The notes below the pieces were generated by a model that was given only the letters and a program-made list of their open reading frames with translations, was not told the origin of the DNA and ran no database searches. Shown one piece after another: positions 12,455 through 22,412 of a stretch of DNA of 64,000 nucleotides (the stretch's first letter is position 1; each line of letters begins with the position of its first letter). The translations under genes were made by a program, and so were the position numbers. Origin of the DNA: Turritopsis dohrnii (lineage: Eukaryota > Cnidaria > Hydrozoa > Anthoathecata > Oceaniidae); assembly GCA_027922465.2 (NCBI GenBank), contig BQMF02000379.1, positions 1 through 64,000 on the forward strand. The letters are read 5' to 3'.

Positions 12455-14437
12455 ATGGCTAAGGGAAAGAAAAGACATAAGATCAGGACAGTCAAAATAT
12501 TATCACAGAATGTACGGGGTATGAAAAATGACACTCGAATTGAAATATTATTAAACGTTATGAAAGAAAGAAATGCAATTGCAATGTGCATACAAGAAAC
12601 ATGGCGAAATGGAATCGAACTGATAGAGCACGACTCTTTTAAAATTCTCTCTGTTGGTCTTGATAAAAATATCCAACAGGGAAACAGAGGATCTCAAGGT
12701 GTAGCAATTGCATTGAACTCAGATGGTGAAGCTGCCTGGAAAGCAGGAGGCTATGAAAAGTATACCGAATTCGGCGCTAGAGTTATGGCAATACGTCTCC
12801 TTATGAGAGATCATCAACACAGAGACATTGGAGTATTTTTGATTTCTGCTTATGCTCCCATTGGAAATGCCCCTGATGACGAATGGGATTTGTATTTCGA
12901 TCAGCTCAGTTCATGCATCGCAAAGAAACGACACAATGACATTCTCTTGATCGGATCAGACTCAAATTCTAGTATGGGTACTTCATCAGAAAACGAAGAC
13001 CCTGTTGGTAATTTTGGAATCTCCTATATCAATGACTCAGGCAGACGTTCTCGATCCTATCTCTCTATCAACAGTCTCACAGTAATGACAAGCTGCTTCA
13101 AAAAGAACGATTATGGTACTTGGATTAATCCACGTAGCAAAAAACAACATCAAATTGATCACTTCATCGTGAATCGAAAAATGACACATCGAGTTCGAGA
13201 TGCTGGAGTCACTGCTTGCCTTCTTGACAGCGATCACCAAGCTATTTTTATCAAGCTTAAAATCATGAAAAGACTCAAAAAGAAATCCGAACCGCGTAGT
13301 AAAATGACAAACCTCGATATCTCCGCTCTTTCAAATATGACAATCCGTAACAATCTCTGCGAAAATGTTGCCCGAAATCTCAAAGATACTGATCAAAACA
13401 ATTTGTACAGTTCGTTTTTCGAATCAATCAAAACTGTTTGTCAAAGAACACTTCCAAACAAAATGAAAAATCAACCAGGATGGTTTCAAGCAAATTCGGC
13501 TAAACTGCTACCCTTAATTCAATCTCGAAACCAAGCTATGACAAATAATTTCCAACGCCCCACACGTTCCTCGTCAAAACGTCTTCATACCGCTAGAAAG
13601 AAACTTAAAGCTATGATAATAGAATCGAAAAATGATTGGACACTAAACCATTGTGTAACACTCAACCGTCATCATGGTACAAAGCCAGCTTGGGAATCCC
13701 TCAAAGCACTAAAACACGGGCTCTCCAAACCGAAACCTTCAGTTTCTAGACAAATGAAAAAAACAGACGGTACTTTATGCTCCACTCCTCAAGAAAATGC
13801 GACTGTTTTTTACGAGCATTTTAACCATCTCTACAACAGAGAACCAATCTTTGATGCTTCTACCCTTGATTCCATCCCTCATCATGATATCGTTCAAGGA
13901 TGTGACCATGATCCAACAGATGACGAAATCAAAAAGGCTATTCTAAAGTTAAAGAACACTGCCCCAGGAGACTCCGGCATCCAACCGCAGATATGGAAAT
14001 GTTTGATTAACCACCCGGAAACTAGCCAAATTCTCACAAACACTATTGTCTCGATTTGGCGGACCGAAAATATACCACGGGCTCTCCAAACCGAAACCTT
14101 CAGTTTCTAGACAAATGAAAAAAACAGACGGTACTTTATGCTCCACTCCTCAAGAAAATGCGACTGTTTTTTACGAGCATTTTAACCATCTCTACAACAG
14201 AGAACCAATCTTTGATGCTTCTACCCTTGATTCCATCCCTCATCATGATATCGTTCAAGGATGTGACCATGATCCAACAGATGACGAAATCAAAAAGGCT
14301 ATTCTAAAGTTAAAGAACACTGCCCCAGGAGACTCCGGCATCCAACCGCAGATATGGAAATGTTTGATTAACCACCCGGAAACTAGCCAAATTCTCACAA
14401 ACACTATTGTCTCGATTTGGCGGACCGAAAATATACC
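12455..14437 (+). CDS. LINE endonuclease and start of RT (RTE-like), duplicated
   Basis: An open frame from 12455 to 14110 encodes an apurinic-type endonuclease of a non-LTR retrotransposon. Landmarks in order: KILSQNVRGM near residue 16 (family Asn), IQETW near 46 (catalytic Glu), ISAYAP near 130, IGSDSNS near 170, QIDHFIVNR near 232 (family IDHF/Y) and LDSDHQAIF near 257 (Asp-His). The pattern fits RTE/BovB-type endonucleases (craniofacial development protein 2-like). The linker that leads to the RT domain (from HGLSKPKPSVSRQ on) occurs twice because 361 bp are tandemly duplicated, which ends this frame at 14110. About 265 bp upstream (12190-12454) is probably the element's 5' UTR. Confidence 0.85.
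13716..14437 (+). repeat. 361-bp tandem duplication inside LINE ORF
   Basis: Two copies with a period of 361 bp; the block GGGCTCTCCAAACCGAAACC begins at 13718 and 14079. Where I compared them the copies look identical, so the event is young. Since 361 is not a multiple of three, the endonuclease-RT polyprotein is put out of frame. The first copy ends ...AAAATATACC before joining to ACGGGCTC; the second ends ...AAAATATACC before AAAAGACTGG. Confidence 0.9.
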
Positions 14438-15757
14438 AAAAGACTGGAACATAGGTCTTTTGACGATCCTCCCAAAGAAAGGTGATCTTGGCTTACCAAA
14501 AAACTATCGCGGGATCATGCTACTTGAGACTGCTTATAAAATTATTGCAATCATAATACAATCTCGCTTACTACCAATCGAAGAAAGTCTTGACCACGAA
14601 TCGCAATGTGGTTTTAGACCTGATCGCGGCTGTATTGATGCCATCTTCACAGTTAAAATGGCCCTTCGTAAACGACGTGAACACGGGAAAGAATCTTGGG
14701 TATTCTTTCTTGACCTAGTCAAAGCTTTCGACCGTGTGCCCAGGCAGCTACTTTGGCTCATCTTAGAAAAATTCGGAGTTCCTCCAAAATTAACCAGTCT
14801 CCTTAAATCCTTACACGAAAATTTCACCGTCAAATTCACCATAGATGATATCACACATATCATGACATGTACTATCGGAGTGAAGCAAGGAGATATTCTC
14901 GGCCCTATCCTGTTTACCTTTTTTCTTGCAGCAGTAATGATAACATGGAGAGCTACCATCAACCTACCACTATGCATCTTTAGATCAAAACAAGATGCCA
15001 AAATGACAGGTCGTAGTTACCGTGCATATGGAGAGGAATATGAATTTCAGGATTCTGAATATGCTGATGACACGGCCCTTGTATTTGACTCGAGAGAAGA
15101 CGCTTGTGTCGGTATACCACTCTGCATGAACCATTTTGATTGCTTTAGAATGGAGGTCCACTCGGGGCCACCTGAGTCAAAATCAGTTGTTCTTTTCTGC
15201 TCGAAACCTCCATGTATGTATGATGACCCTTCAACCTTCGATCATGCAGATTTATCAAATATAGTTTTTGGCGGGAGATTTATTCCTATTGTTAAAGAGT
15301 TTATTTACCTCGGTAGTGTTATGAGTCGTGATTGTTCAGATGATCTTGATGTTGATCGTAGAATACAGAAAGCAAGTAATGCATTTGGTATGATGAAAAG
15401 TTCATTATTTTCGTGCACCAAGATAAAGCTTAGTGTCAAAGCTAAAGTTTATGTATCATTTATTCTATCGATCCTGTTATATGGTTGTGAGTGCTGGAGT
15501 TTGACCGAAAAACTTTTGAATAAATTGAGAGTGTTTCACCATCGTTGTGTAAGAAGTATTTGTCGTGTCACTCTGCTCGATCGTAAACGTACATCAGATC
15601 TTCTTGATAAACTCTCTCTGGAATCAATTGATACCTACATCTATCGCCAACAGCTTAGATGGGCTGGTCATGTTATGCGAATGCCTTGGAATCGTCTTCC
15701 TCGGAAAATGTTGTCTTGCTGGGTTCGTTCCAAACGTTCTCGTGGTGCTATTTTTTT
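14046..15757 (+). CDS. LINE reverse transcriptase (RTE-like), 3' truncated
   Basis: Open frame reading through the second copy of the duplication into a complete RT. Motifs: ILPKKGD...NYRGIMLL, QCGFRPDRGCIDAIFT, FLDLVKAFDRVPR (first catalytic Asp), GVKQGDILGPILFTFF and YADDTALVF (catalytic YADD). After it come the thumb and tail motifs typical of RTE-like elements: FIYLGSVMS, LYGCECWSLT and RWAGHVMRMP. The frame runs into a T8G23 tract, after which no LINE sequence is seen. With the upstream frameshift the element cannot make the full protein as it stands. Confidence 0.85.
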
Positions 15758-15781
15758 TGGGGGGGGGGGGGGGGGGGGGGG
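15750..15781 (+). repeat. T8G23 homopolymer junction
   Basis: Eight T followed by twenty-three G (15759-15781) close the LINE ORF and abut unrelated sequence. This could be a real G-rich tract or a collapsed or mis-assembled homopolymer. The following 15782-16280 shows no gene. Confidence 0.9.
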
Positions 15782-16284
15782 TATTGATGCAATTGTGGTA
15801 ACACACGGTTTCCTTTTCTGAAGGTTTGACTTCGGCAAAAAAAATCTTTTACTCCTTTAATTTTCGTTTGCTTTTAAACATGTACAGAAGTTATATTCAT
15901 TTTCATTGTATAGATTCGTACTAAATTTGAAGTTCTTTTGTGCCACTCCCATTGGTAATAAAAGTTTCTATGGAGGAAAGCTTGTATACCTCTTACTAAC
16001 AAAATCTTGTAAAAAAAATCACTTTTCAACTTTAACCGTGGTGTTAAACACCATGACGTCATAGTACGCCTACCTGTGTACCTGCCACTCAAGCCTGACA
16101 GGTAATACTAACGGGTACCTGCCAAATTAGGTCATGATTTAGATATCCTCCACTAAAAATCACGAAAAAAATGAAGAAAGTCAGAAGTTTGTTGTTTGTT
16201 GTAGTTTGTTTACATTTATGAAAACCATCAATGTTGTTCGTTATGGCAAATTAAGTCATATTTCAATTACGATTATTTCAATTA

Positions 16285-16475
16285 TTCCAATGACGATTAC
16301 GACGATTACAAGTGTTCATATTAGATGATTACATTAAAATTTAAATCGTCGTAATAATCGCCTGGCGTTTACGACGACAAAACATCAAAAAATTTGAGAT
16401 ACTTGAGAGTGTCCAGACCTGGCGATTGGCGATTGCAACGATTGATATTTTTTTAATCGTCGTAATCGTCAGGTC
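16285..16475. mobile_element. MITE with GACGATTACGACGATTA arms
   Basis: The left arm GACGATTACGACGATTA near 16292 and the right arm TAATCGTCGTAATCGTC near 16455 are reverse complements. The interior has further TCGTCGTAATAATCGCC type blocks. A small non-coding inverted-repeat element, boundaries approximate. Confidence 0.65.
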
Positions 16476-16488
16476 TGAACCGGGACTT

Positions 16489-16647
16489 TAAAGGCGAATA
16501 TCCACTTCGGATAATTGTCCGAGAACCGGAATGGATCGGTTCGCTAAACAATAGACCACGTGAAAATTTTACGTAATATTTTCAAGTGGTCTATTGTTTT
16601 GTGAACCGTTCCGCGGACAATTACCCGAAGTGGATATTCACCTTTAG
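16489..16647. mobile_element. Palindromic MITE (TAAAGGYGAATATCCACTTCGG)
   Basis: About 158 bp. AAAGGCGAATATCCACTTCG on the left is mirrored by CGAAGTGGATATTCACCTTT on the right, and the inner arms continue (ATAATTGTCCG, then CGGACAATTA; AACAATAGACCAC, then GTGGTCTATTGTT). The whole element folds as one hairpin. TA at each border would be the expected target duplication. Confidence 0.8.
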
Positions 16648-16660
16648 ATTAGTCATAACA

Positions 16661-16845
16661 CGGTTTAAACAGAAATACGGGAAGGTCTATTACTGGAATG
16701 GGAATTGGGAATCATAGAGAGTATTATTCAGTTATAAAGTGATGAGATCAGTGGAACAATGAATCGCATAAAAACAAGGTTACATGTGAAACTCAGTCAC
16801 AGTTCAGCGTTTAAACAGAAATTCGGGAAGATAGTCTATTGATTC
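16661..16845 (+). repeat. Local direct duplication
   Basis: GTTTAAACAGAAATACGGGA at about 16662 recurs as GTTTAAACAGAAATTCGGGA at about 16810, each followed by a GTCTATT block. I see no gene in 16846-17470. Confidence 0.6.
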
Positions 16846-17477
16846 AACAATATTGCCTGCAATGATTCGTGGTGAGTTTTTTCGAGTTCTATAAAAGCCT
16901 TGTATCCTGATAAAGCTTAACATACGGTATTATGCATCCAAAAGTTAGAGTTTATAATGACCATTATATATAATCTCCATGTTTTATTAGAGGAAATACA
17001 GTACTCTTATGTCAGTTTATTGTCCTTCCCAAAGTTAATCGCGCATGCTCAAACTCTCGTGTACCAACCTCCACCACATACCTCGAATTATGCGAGCACG
17101 TAGTCCCATACTCTTTTCATAGAAACTTTAACAGATCAAATTTTTGTTGATAGCGCTGTCTGTCACGTGTCTTTGAGTTTCTAAGAATACATCATACAGG
17201 CATTACATTATTCCCTGTTTTACCGCCGTTTAAACATTCTGTGCGTCGAATTTAAAAACGAGAATTTACCCTAGGCATTTACTGCCATGCTCTCGCGGTT
17301 TTAACCTGGGCGTTTATTCAAATAGATGCGTCTATTTGGGCGTGGTGGGTGTTCAATAATCGGCCAAATATGGTATTGTATTTTGTTATACTATTCGTGG
17401 CAGGTGGCGAAGCAGTAAAATCGGATATTTTAAAGATATGACTCATCACGACAACCTCGCACACAGTTTTTTGCCTT

Positions 17478-17532
17478 TTCCCCGCCGTCCGTATATCGAA
17501 AAGGCAAGAAACCCTGGGTACGAGGTTACTCA
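17478..17532 (+). repeat. Dispersed repeat core (GGCAAGAAACCCTGGGT)
   Basis: CGTCCGTATATCGAAAAGGC through AACCCTGGGTACGAGGTT matches the cores at 54849-54893 (same strand) and 42590-42640 (opposite strand). The core contains GGGTTCGAGG in other copies, resembling a tRNA B-box, so a SINE is possible, but no A-box was found. Confidence 0.55.
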
Positions 17533-17714
17533 ACACGGGTGTAAGTTAATGACCAATCAAATTACTTGTCATTTTCAACCTCGATTACGAATAAAAGGAA
17601 CATCTTCATTTACTACAGGTGTGACATCTCGAGTTCTGTTTCAGAATCTTCATCATTCTTTCTCTTTTCATGTTATGACCATGTCTGGCCAATTCAGGTC
17701 CATCTGTTACTTCT

Positions 17715-18370
17715 GAACCCAAATTGATACATGGATAGAAGATTGTGTGGTCTCAAGACAACTCATCAGCTGACGGTGAACAAGCCTTTCCAGAATTTTC
17801 GACCGACATGGTAACACCGATGTCGGTCAGTTATTATTCAGGTCGCCTAATACATCCGATTTGAAAATAGGCGTTGTCTTGGAACTTTTCCATATAGCTG
17901 GTACATCAGTCGATACCAAGGAACGATTGGTCACGAAACACAACGGTTCTGAAATTGTCGGTGCAACATCTTTAAAAAGGTTGGGTGGCAAGTTGTCAAG
18001 ACCACTTGATTTCTTGCTTTTTAGTTTGGGCAGTTCATACATTAGACTTCTTTAGTAGATGTTAATCAACCTCGAACTCATTCTCCCATTCAGATGATTC
18101 TCATCTCGTTTTGTCTTCCATATTTGCAAAGTAAGTTGTCCCTAAAGTTCATCTCTTGCCTCAAGAATGATAAATGGTATATTTTTGTTAAATATAGCAC
18201 TAAGAATGCTGTTGAAGGCGACAGTTGCGGATTGCGCATTTTCAGCAAGATAAACACTAGACCAGTTAAAGATCTAATAAATCCTGCCGCACTTCGTTAT
18301 TCTCATAATTTATTTTGTAAGTTTTGGCTTTCACGGTTTTTGGAGCGGTGTTAATTTTCCGTATTTTTCA
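17715..18370 (-). pseudogene. Degenerate LINE reverse transcriptase fragment
   Basis: On the minus strand KSSGLDNLPPNLFKDVAP (18006-17955) is followed by VPAIWKSSKTTPIFKSDV and, after an in-frame stop, SVLPCRSKILERLVHRQL. These are the fingers motifs of a CR1/L2-like RT. Farther upstream (18060-18350) the linker before the RT is recognisable but has several stops. The palm motifs are absent, so it is a dead fragment. Confidence 0.75.
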
Positions 18371-18639
18371 CATAGAACCGATGGATCATGATCACTGACA
18401 TCCTTTGAGAACACCTTGGTTAACACAATGTTGAAAGACCTAAAAATTTATAAATTCGTTGCTTATTCGATTTTTGGAAGGTCGTCGCTTTTGTATTGCC
18501 ATTATGTTTATCCATTATGTTTTTACTGAGAATTTTTAAAGTTAAAGAAGAGAAAAAACAAAGTATGGAAAAAAGCGTTTTATCCAGATAACTTGTTTTT
18601 TGTCATCACAGTTCAACCACAGTTCTTGTTTCTTCATTA

Positions 18640-18880
18640 GGCGGCCATTATTCCACTTTTATGAAATTTGCACATCTGTAAATCAGATATGTTATCTAAA
18701 GGATTTAGGTGATTAGTAAGCGGAACTTGACGCAGTATTAATTTGATCTGATTGTTTATTTGTTTACTTGCTTATTTGTTTACTTGCTTATTTGTTTACT
18801 TGTTTATTTGTTTATCTACTTTGCAAGTTTGTATTTGAAAAAAAAATCCAAGTCAAACTTTTGGTCATGATCAGGATAAA
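18640..18880 (+). repeat. Repeat family A, copy 1
   Basis: About 240 bp sharing TTAGGTGATTAGTAAGCGGA with copies at 19565-19650 and 20180-20420. It includes a small tandem of TTTGTTTACTTGCTTA at 18753-18822, then GCAAGTTTGTATTTGAAA. It may be a terminal or subterminal part of the transposon whose HIRAN-like relic lies between the copies. Confidence 0.65.
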
Positions 18881-19564
18881 AACATGAGCTAAATATTTAC
18901 TAACGGAAAGTGTAAATCTTATTAATGAAACGAGGTGTAACCAATAAATTCACGAAAATTTAACATTGCTATACTTGGATTACGTACTCTGAAACTATTG
19001 TCTGTTCAGCAGATATAATGCTATAGCTATTGAAATATGTTGGCAAGTGAATTAGAAATTCCTACGTAAAGCTGTTGAATGTTTTTAGGAAAACTTTGGA
19101 ATTTAACAACTGCATAAAGTCATCAAAATTTAATTGACACCAAATATTTTTGCCAAAGTTCGAGCTTAGAATGAATTAGTTAGGAGGGATTACTAAGCTC
19201 TTCCCAAAAACAGGTAGTTAAACGAATGTTTTTAGCTTTACGTTGATTTCATGAAATTAAATTAAAATCGAATTAAATCTAAATTCCATAATTAAAATGG
19301 CAGTAAGAAAATAAAAATCTCCCATTCCTTGTAGGCCTAAAATAATTAAGATCTGGTTATTTATTATTTTTGTGTATTTCTCAATGATAACCCTTAATAA
19401 GCATCCTGCAACAGAAATTCGAAAGAATTCAAAATCACCATTTTGACCACAGTAAGTGCAGGAAGGTTTTCATTTTTTTCAAAGCTGTGTGTTTGCCTGA
19501 AAAGAACAATTTACACTATTAATGACCTGATGATGAATAAACATATGCGATCAAATACCTAATT

Positions 19565-19650
19565 TAAAGAACTTAGGTGATTAGTAAGCGGAACTTGATG
19601 CAGCACCAATCTAATCTCATCGTTTATTTATTTATTTGCTTAATCGAACA
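19565..19650 (+). repeat. Repeat family A, copy 2
   Basis: Contains TTAGGTGATTAGTAAGCGGA, then GCAGCACCAATCTAATCTC and a T-rich tail. It directly follows the 3' end of the minus-strand HIRAN-like relic. Confidence 0.65.
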
Positions 19651-20065
19651 GAAAATTTATGCTTAATAGAAAAAGTCCTTTTTTTCTATGTTTCAACTCT
19701 AAGTTTGAAAACTGTTCTTTGAACTTCAACAATTGTTCGTCAAGGACTCTGGCTGTTCGACTACCTAATGTGCAGGCAGAGAAATTTGCGGGGAACACAA
19801 GTCCAACATCCCGTTTTCGTTTCCCAATGACTGTAACATAGATGCATATTCTTTGATCTGCCTTCCAAAACTGATGAAGTAGTTTTGATGGCTCAATTTC
19901 GTGTGTTACAAGACTGAGTTTTAAAACTTTCTTCTCTTGTTGTTTGAAAATAACAACAGCGTACTTATCATAATCTGATGTGCGTTCAGCACAGACTGTA
20001 TTGTTAAAACTTGTCCTTTGAAGTCTGTCCAAATACTTTTGTAAACATGATGTCCACGAATTATT
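19640..20065 (-). pseudogene. HIRAN-like domain transposon ORF, frameshifted
   Basis: A frame of about 130 residues (20032-19640) contains ERTSDYDKYAVVIFKQ, SLVTHEIEPSKLLHQFW and ICIYVTVIGKRKRDVGLVFP. This order (D-YAV, VGHVP-like, CxVTGxR, GLxxP) matches the HIRAN-like module seen in transposon-associated proteins of many invertebrates. The module's usual start, GHHVYKSIW, is present at 20056-20030 in another frame, so the gene is frameshifted near 20000. Flanking family A repeats suggest it is the inside of a decayed element. Element class not determined. Confidence 0.65.
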
Positions 20066-20179
20066 GTCTTGAAATTTATTTCAAAAGGCAGATCAAAATT
20101 GTAAATTGTTCACAATATCTTTCAAAATTTATAAGCGCTTGTTCGGATAATTACGGTATGTGTTGTTTCTAGTGTCTAA

Positions 20180-20420
20180 TGTTGTTTCTTCATAAGTCGG
20201 TCATTGGTCTACTTGAGATTAGCAATACTACCTTTACAGCAAATATGTGATTTAAAGAATTTAGGTGATTAATAAGCGGAACTCGATGCAGTATTAATCT
20301 AATCTGATTATTTATTTGTTGATTTGCTTGTTTACTTGTTTCTCTAGTTTGTAAGTTTGTATTTGAAACGAAAATTCAGGAAAACTTTGGTTCATGATTC
20401 AGTTAGAACATGCACAGGAC
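20180..20420 (+). repeat. Repeat family A, copy 3
   Basis: Shares TTAGGTGATTAATAAGCGGA, GCAGTATTAATCTAATCTGA and AAGTTTGTATTTGAAA with copy 1 in the same order. Between 20421 and 21215 I see no gene. Confidence 0.65.
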
Positions 20421-21218
20421 ATTTATTAACGAAACGTTTGTGTGTATAATTGAAAAAAAGTACAACCAAAAAAAAATGACGACGATAAGATAAAGGGGAT
20501 AAGGTCATTAATTTGAATAGGTTATTTTGTTACTTCGGTTTAATCGAAAAAACATATATTTCTAGTCTTGAAAAACTTATTGTACGTTTTGAGTAGCTGT
20601 GGAAGTACAAATTCTAGCACATTAAAATCATTACATACACATAGTAAGGAAAATCCTTATGAGGAACTGGAGGCTGAGAAAAGCTTGAAAATATGGAACT
20701 CCTAAGGAGTCAGACAAGTTGAAATTCAGAAAAATAAAAATTATCTTTTTTCAAATAAGAAAAAAATACAAACTACTGAAAACAAAAACTGAAGGTGATT
20801 GTTTGTGTTAAAAAGTATGCAAAACATCAGGATTCAAGTATACATGTTTAGAAGAGGATTTGAAACAGCTAAAACAACAAGGAACTCGTTTAGGAATTAT
20901 GAGGCTGAAACGTTTGGAAAAATAAGTAACGGCAGGCTACGAGCCAAGTATGAGGTCTTTATATAAAAGAAACCCATAAAGCGCACAACCTACAGTAACA
21001 ACCCAGTCTAACAATTTCAAGAAATGTGCTGAAGCTGCATGATTTTAAAAATTCATGTTACTAATTTTTTTATATTTCTAGTAGTACTTTGCTTAACCTT
21101 TTGGGAAAATTTACTAGTGTTCCTTATAAAAAAAGTGTAGTAAGCAGTCAATTGGACCGTTTTTAATTCCTTTGGTTTTCAAAATTCGCAGCGGTTTGAA
21201 TTTTTAATGAATCAGTGT

Positions 21219-21289
21219 GTTACTTCCTATGGCATAGTCGCGACAGAATGCAAACTGCGTAGTCGACGATTTCAAAAGGGAAGTAACAA
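21219..21289. repeat. Short inverted-repeat element
   Basis: TGTTACTTCC and its complement GGAAGTAACA lie 70 bp apart with partly palindromic GTCGCGACAG and GTAGTCGAC inside. Possibly a very short MITE. The region 21290-22330 has no recognised gene. Confidence 0.45.
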
Positions 21290-22336
21290 AAATCAAGAAG
21301 ATTGTATGGAAATGCAATACTGTTGATGAATATATTGCATCAGTAGATTGAACGAACATTTTGTCAAATAAACATAAAAAACAGTTATTATGATTTACTA
21401 ATCTGAGCCTAATGAGCCAAATTCATTACATACACGAAAACTTTTGACTACATGAAGTTTTACTCAGCGCTTCAAATCAGTATTTACCTTAGAGATTCAA
21501 GATCTATTCTATTATCAAAGGAAACATTATTAGCTTAAATGCTTATTTCAGGTGTTGATATAAATTTCTTAACGGCTTTATAAGCAACTATTCACGAACT
21601 ACTTTGCGAAGTTGTATAAAAAATACCTTGCAAATGTATTGGTAATAAAGTTTGCATTAAAAATATCAAACACACCGCACCATAAGCCGATTATTAACTC
21701 GGATTGCATAGAGAAACAAACAAATACACAACTTATTAAATGCATCAACTTCGATATGCTTTCGACTAACAAGTGGCAGAGTTTTCTCCGCATTCCCAGT
21801 CGCTATTGATTATGATAAGAAGAAAGGCTTTGATCAAATTGAATTAAAAGATATGAAAGCTAATTTGATTGTTGACATTCATTTGATGCGTGGTTGTCCA
21901 GTATTTTGTGATATTCAATTTCAATGGAACCTGCGATCCACTCGCCATGTGATATTTGTTAAACGTTTATCATTTATTTTATGAAACATTGGAAATCTGT
22001 CAGAATATATCACAGGTTCATTAATGAACACATGTCATCCACAACTTGAGCTGCAATTACTAAAGATTAAGTTTTTCTGAACACAATCCGATGGAAATCA
22101 GAATAAAGAAAAGTGGAATATAATTGACCGTAGACTTTTGGATTAAGATATTTATCCCATAAACCATGTTTCGTTTAAAGTGACAGAAAAAAAAAAGAAA
22201 TTATTAACAAGATTAGGCTGTCAAAATTGGGGACCATAAGTAAAAACAATTCAGTGGTTATTAAATTAAAAGCTTTGAAATCTAAGGCCATTTTGAGTAG
22301 TATATTTAAGTCATTAAATATTATTGAATTTCAACT

Positions 22337-22344
22337 ATAAATAT
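22337..22344 (+). promoter_or_regulatory. TATA box of the peptide gene
   Basis: TATAAATA lies 69 bp before the second base of the signal-peptide ATG at 22413. Typical TATA-to-start spacing predicts transcription starting near 22368 and a 5' UTR of about 45 bases. Confidence 0.6.
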
Positions 22345-22412
22345 TGGAATGATGAACTGTTGATTTTCATTCCGTGTTTCTTAGTTGGCTGAAAGATAAC
22401 AAAGATAACAGA

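Noticed and set aside
15565..15806. Small ORFs with poly-Gly or poly-Pro around the G23 tract
   Set aside because: Shadow frames of the LINE ORF created by the homopolymer.
17478..17532. tRNA gene or tRNA-derived SINE from the GGGTTCGAGG B-box-like word
   Set aside because: No A-box at the right distance and no cloverleaf; the word is simply part of a dispersed repeat shared with 54.8 kb and 42.6 kb.
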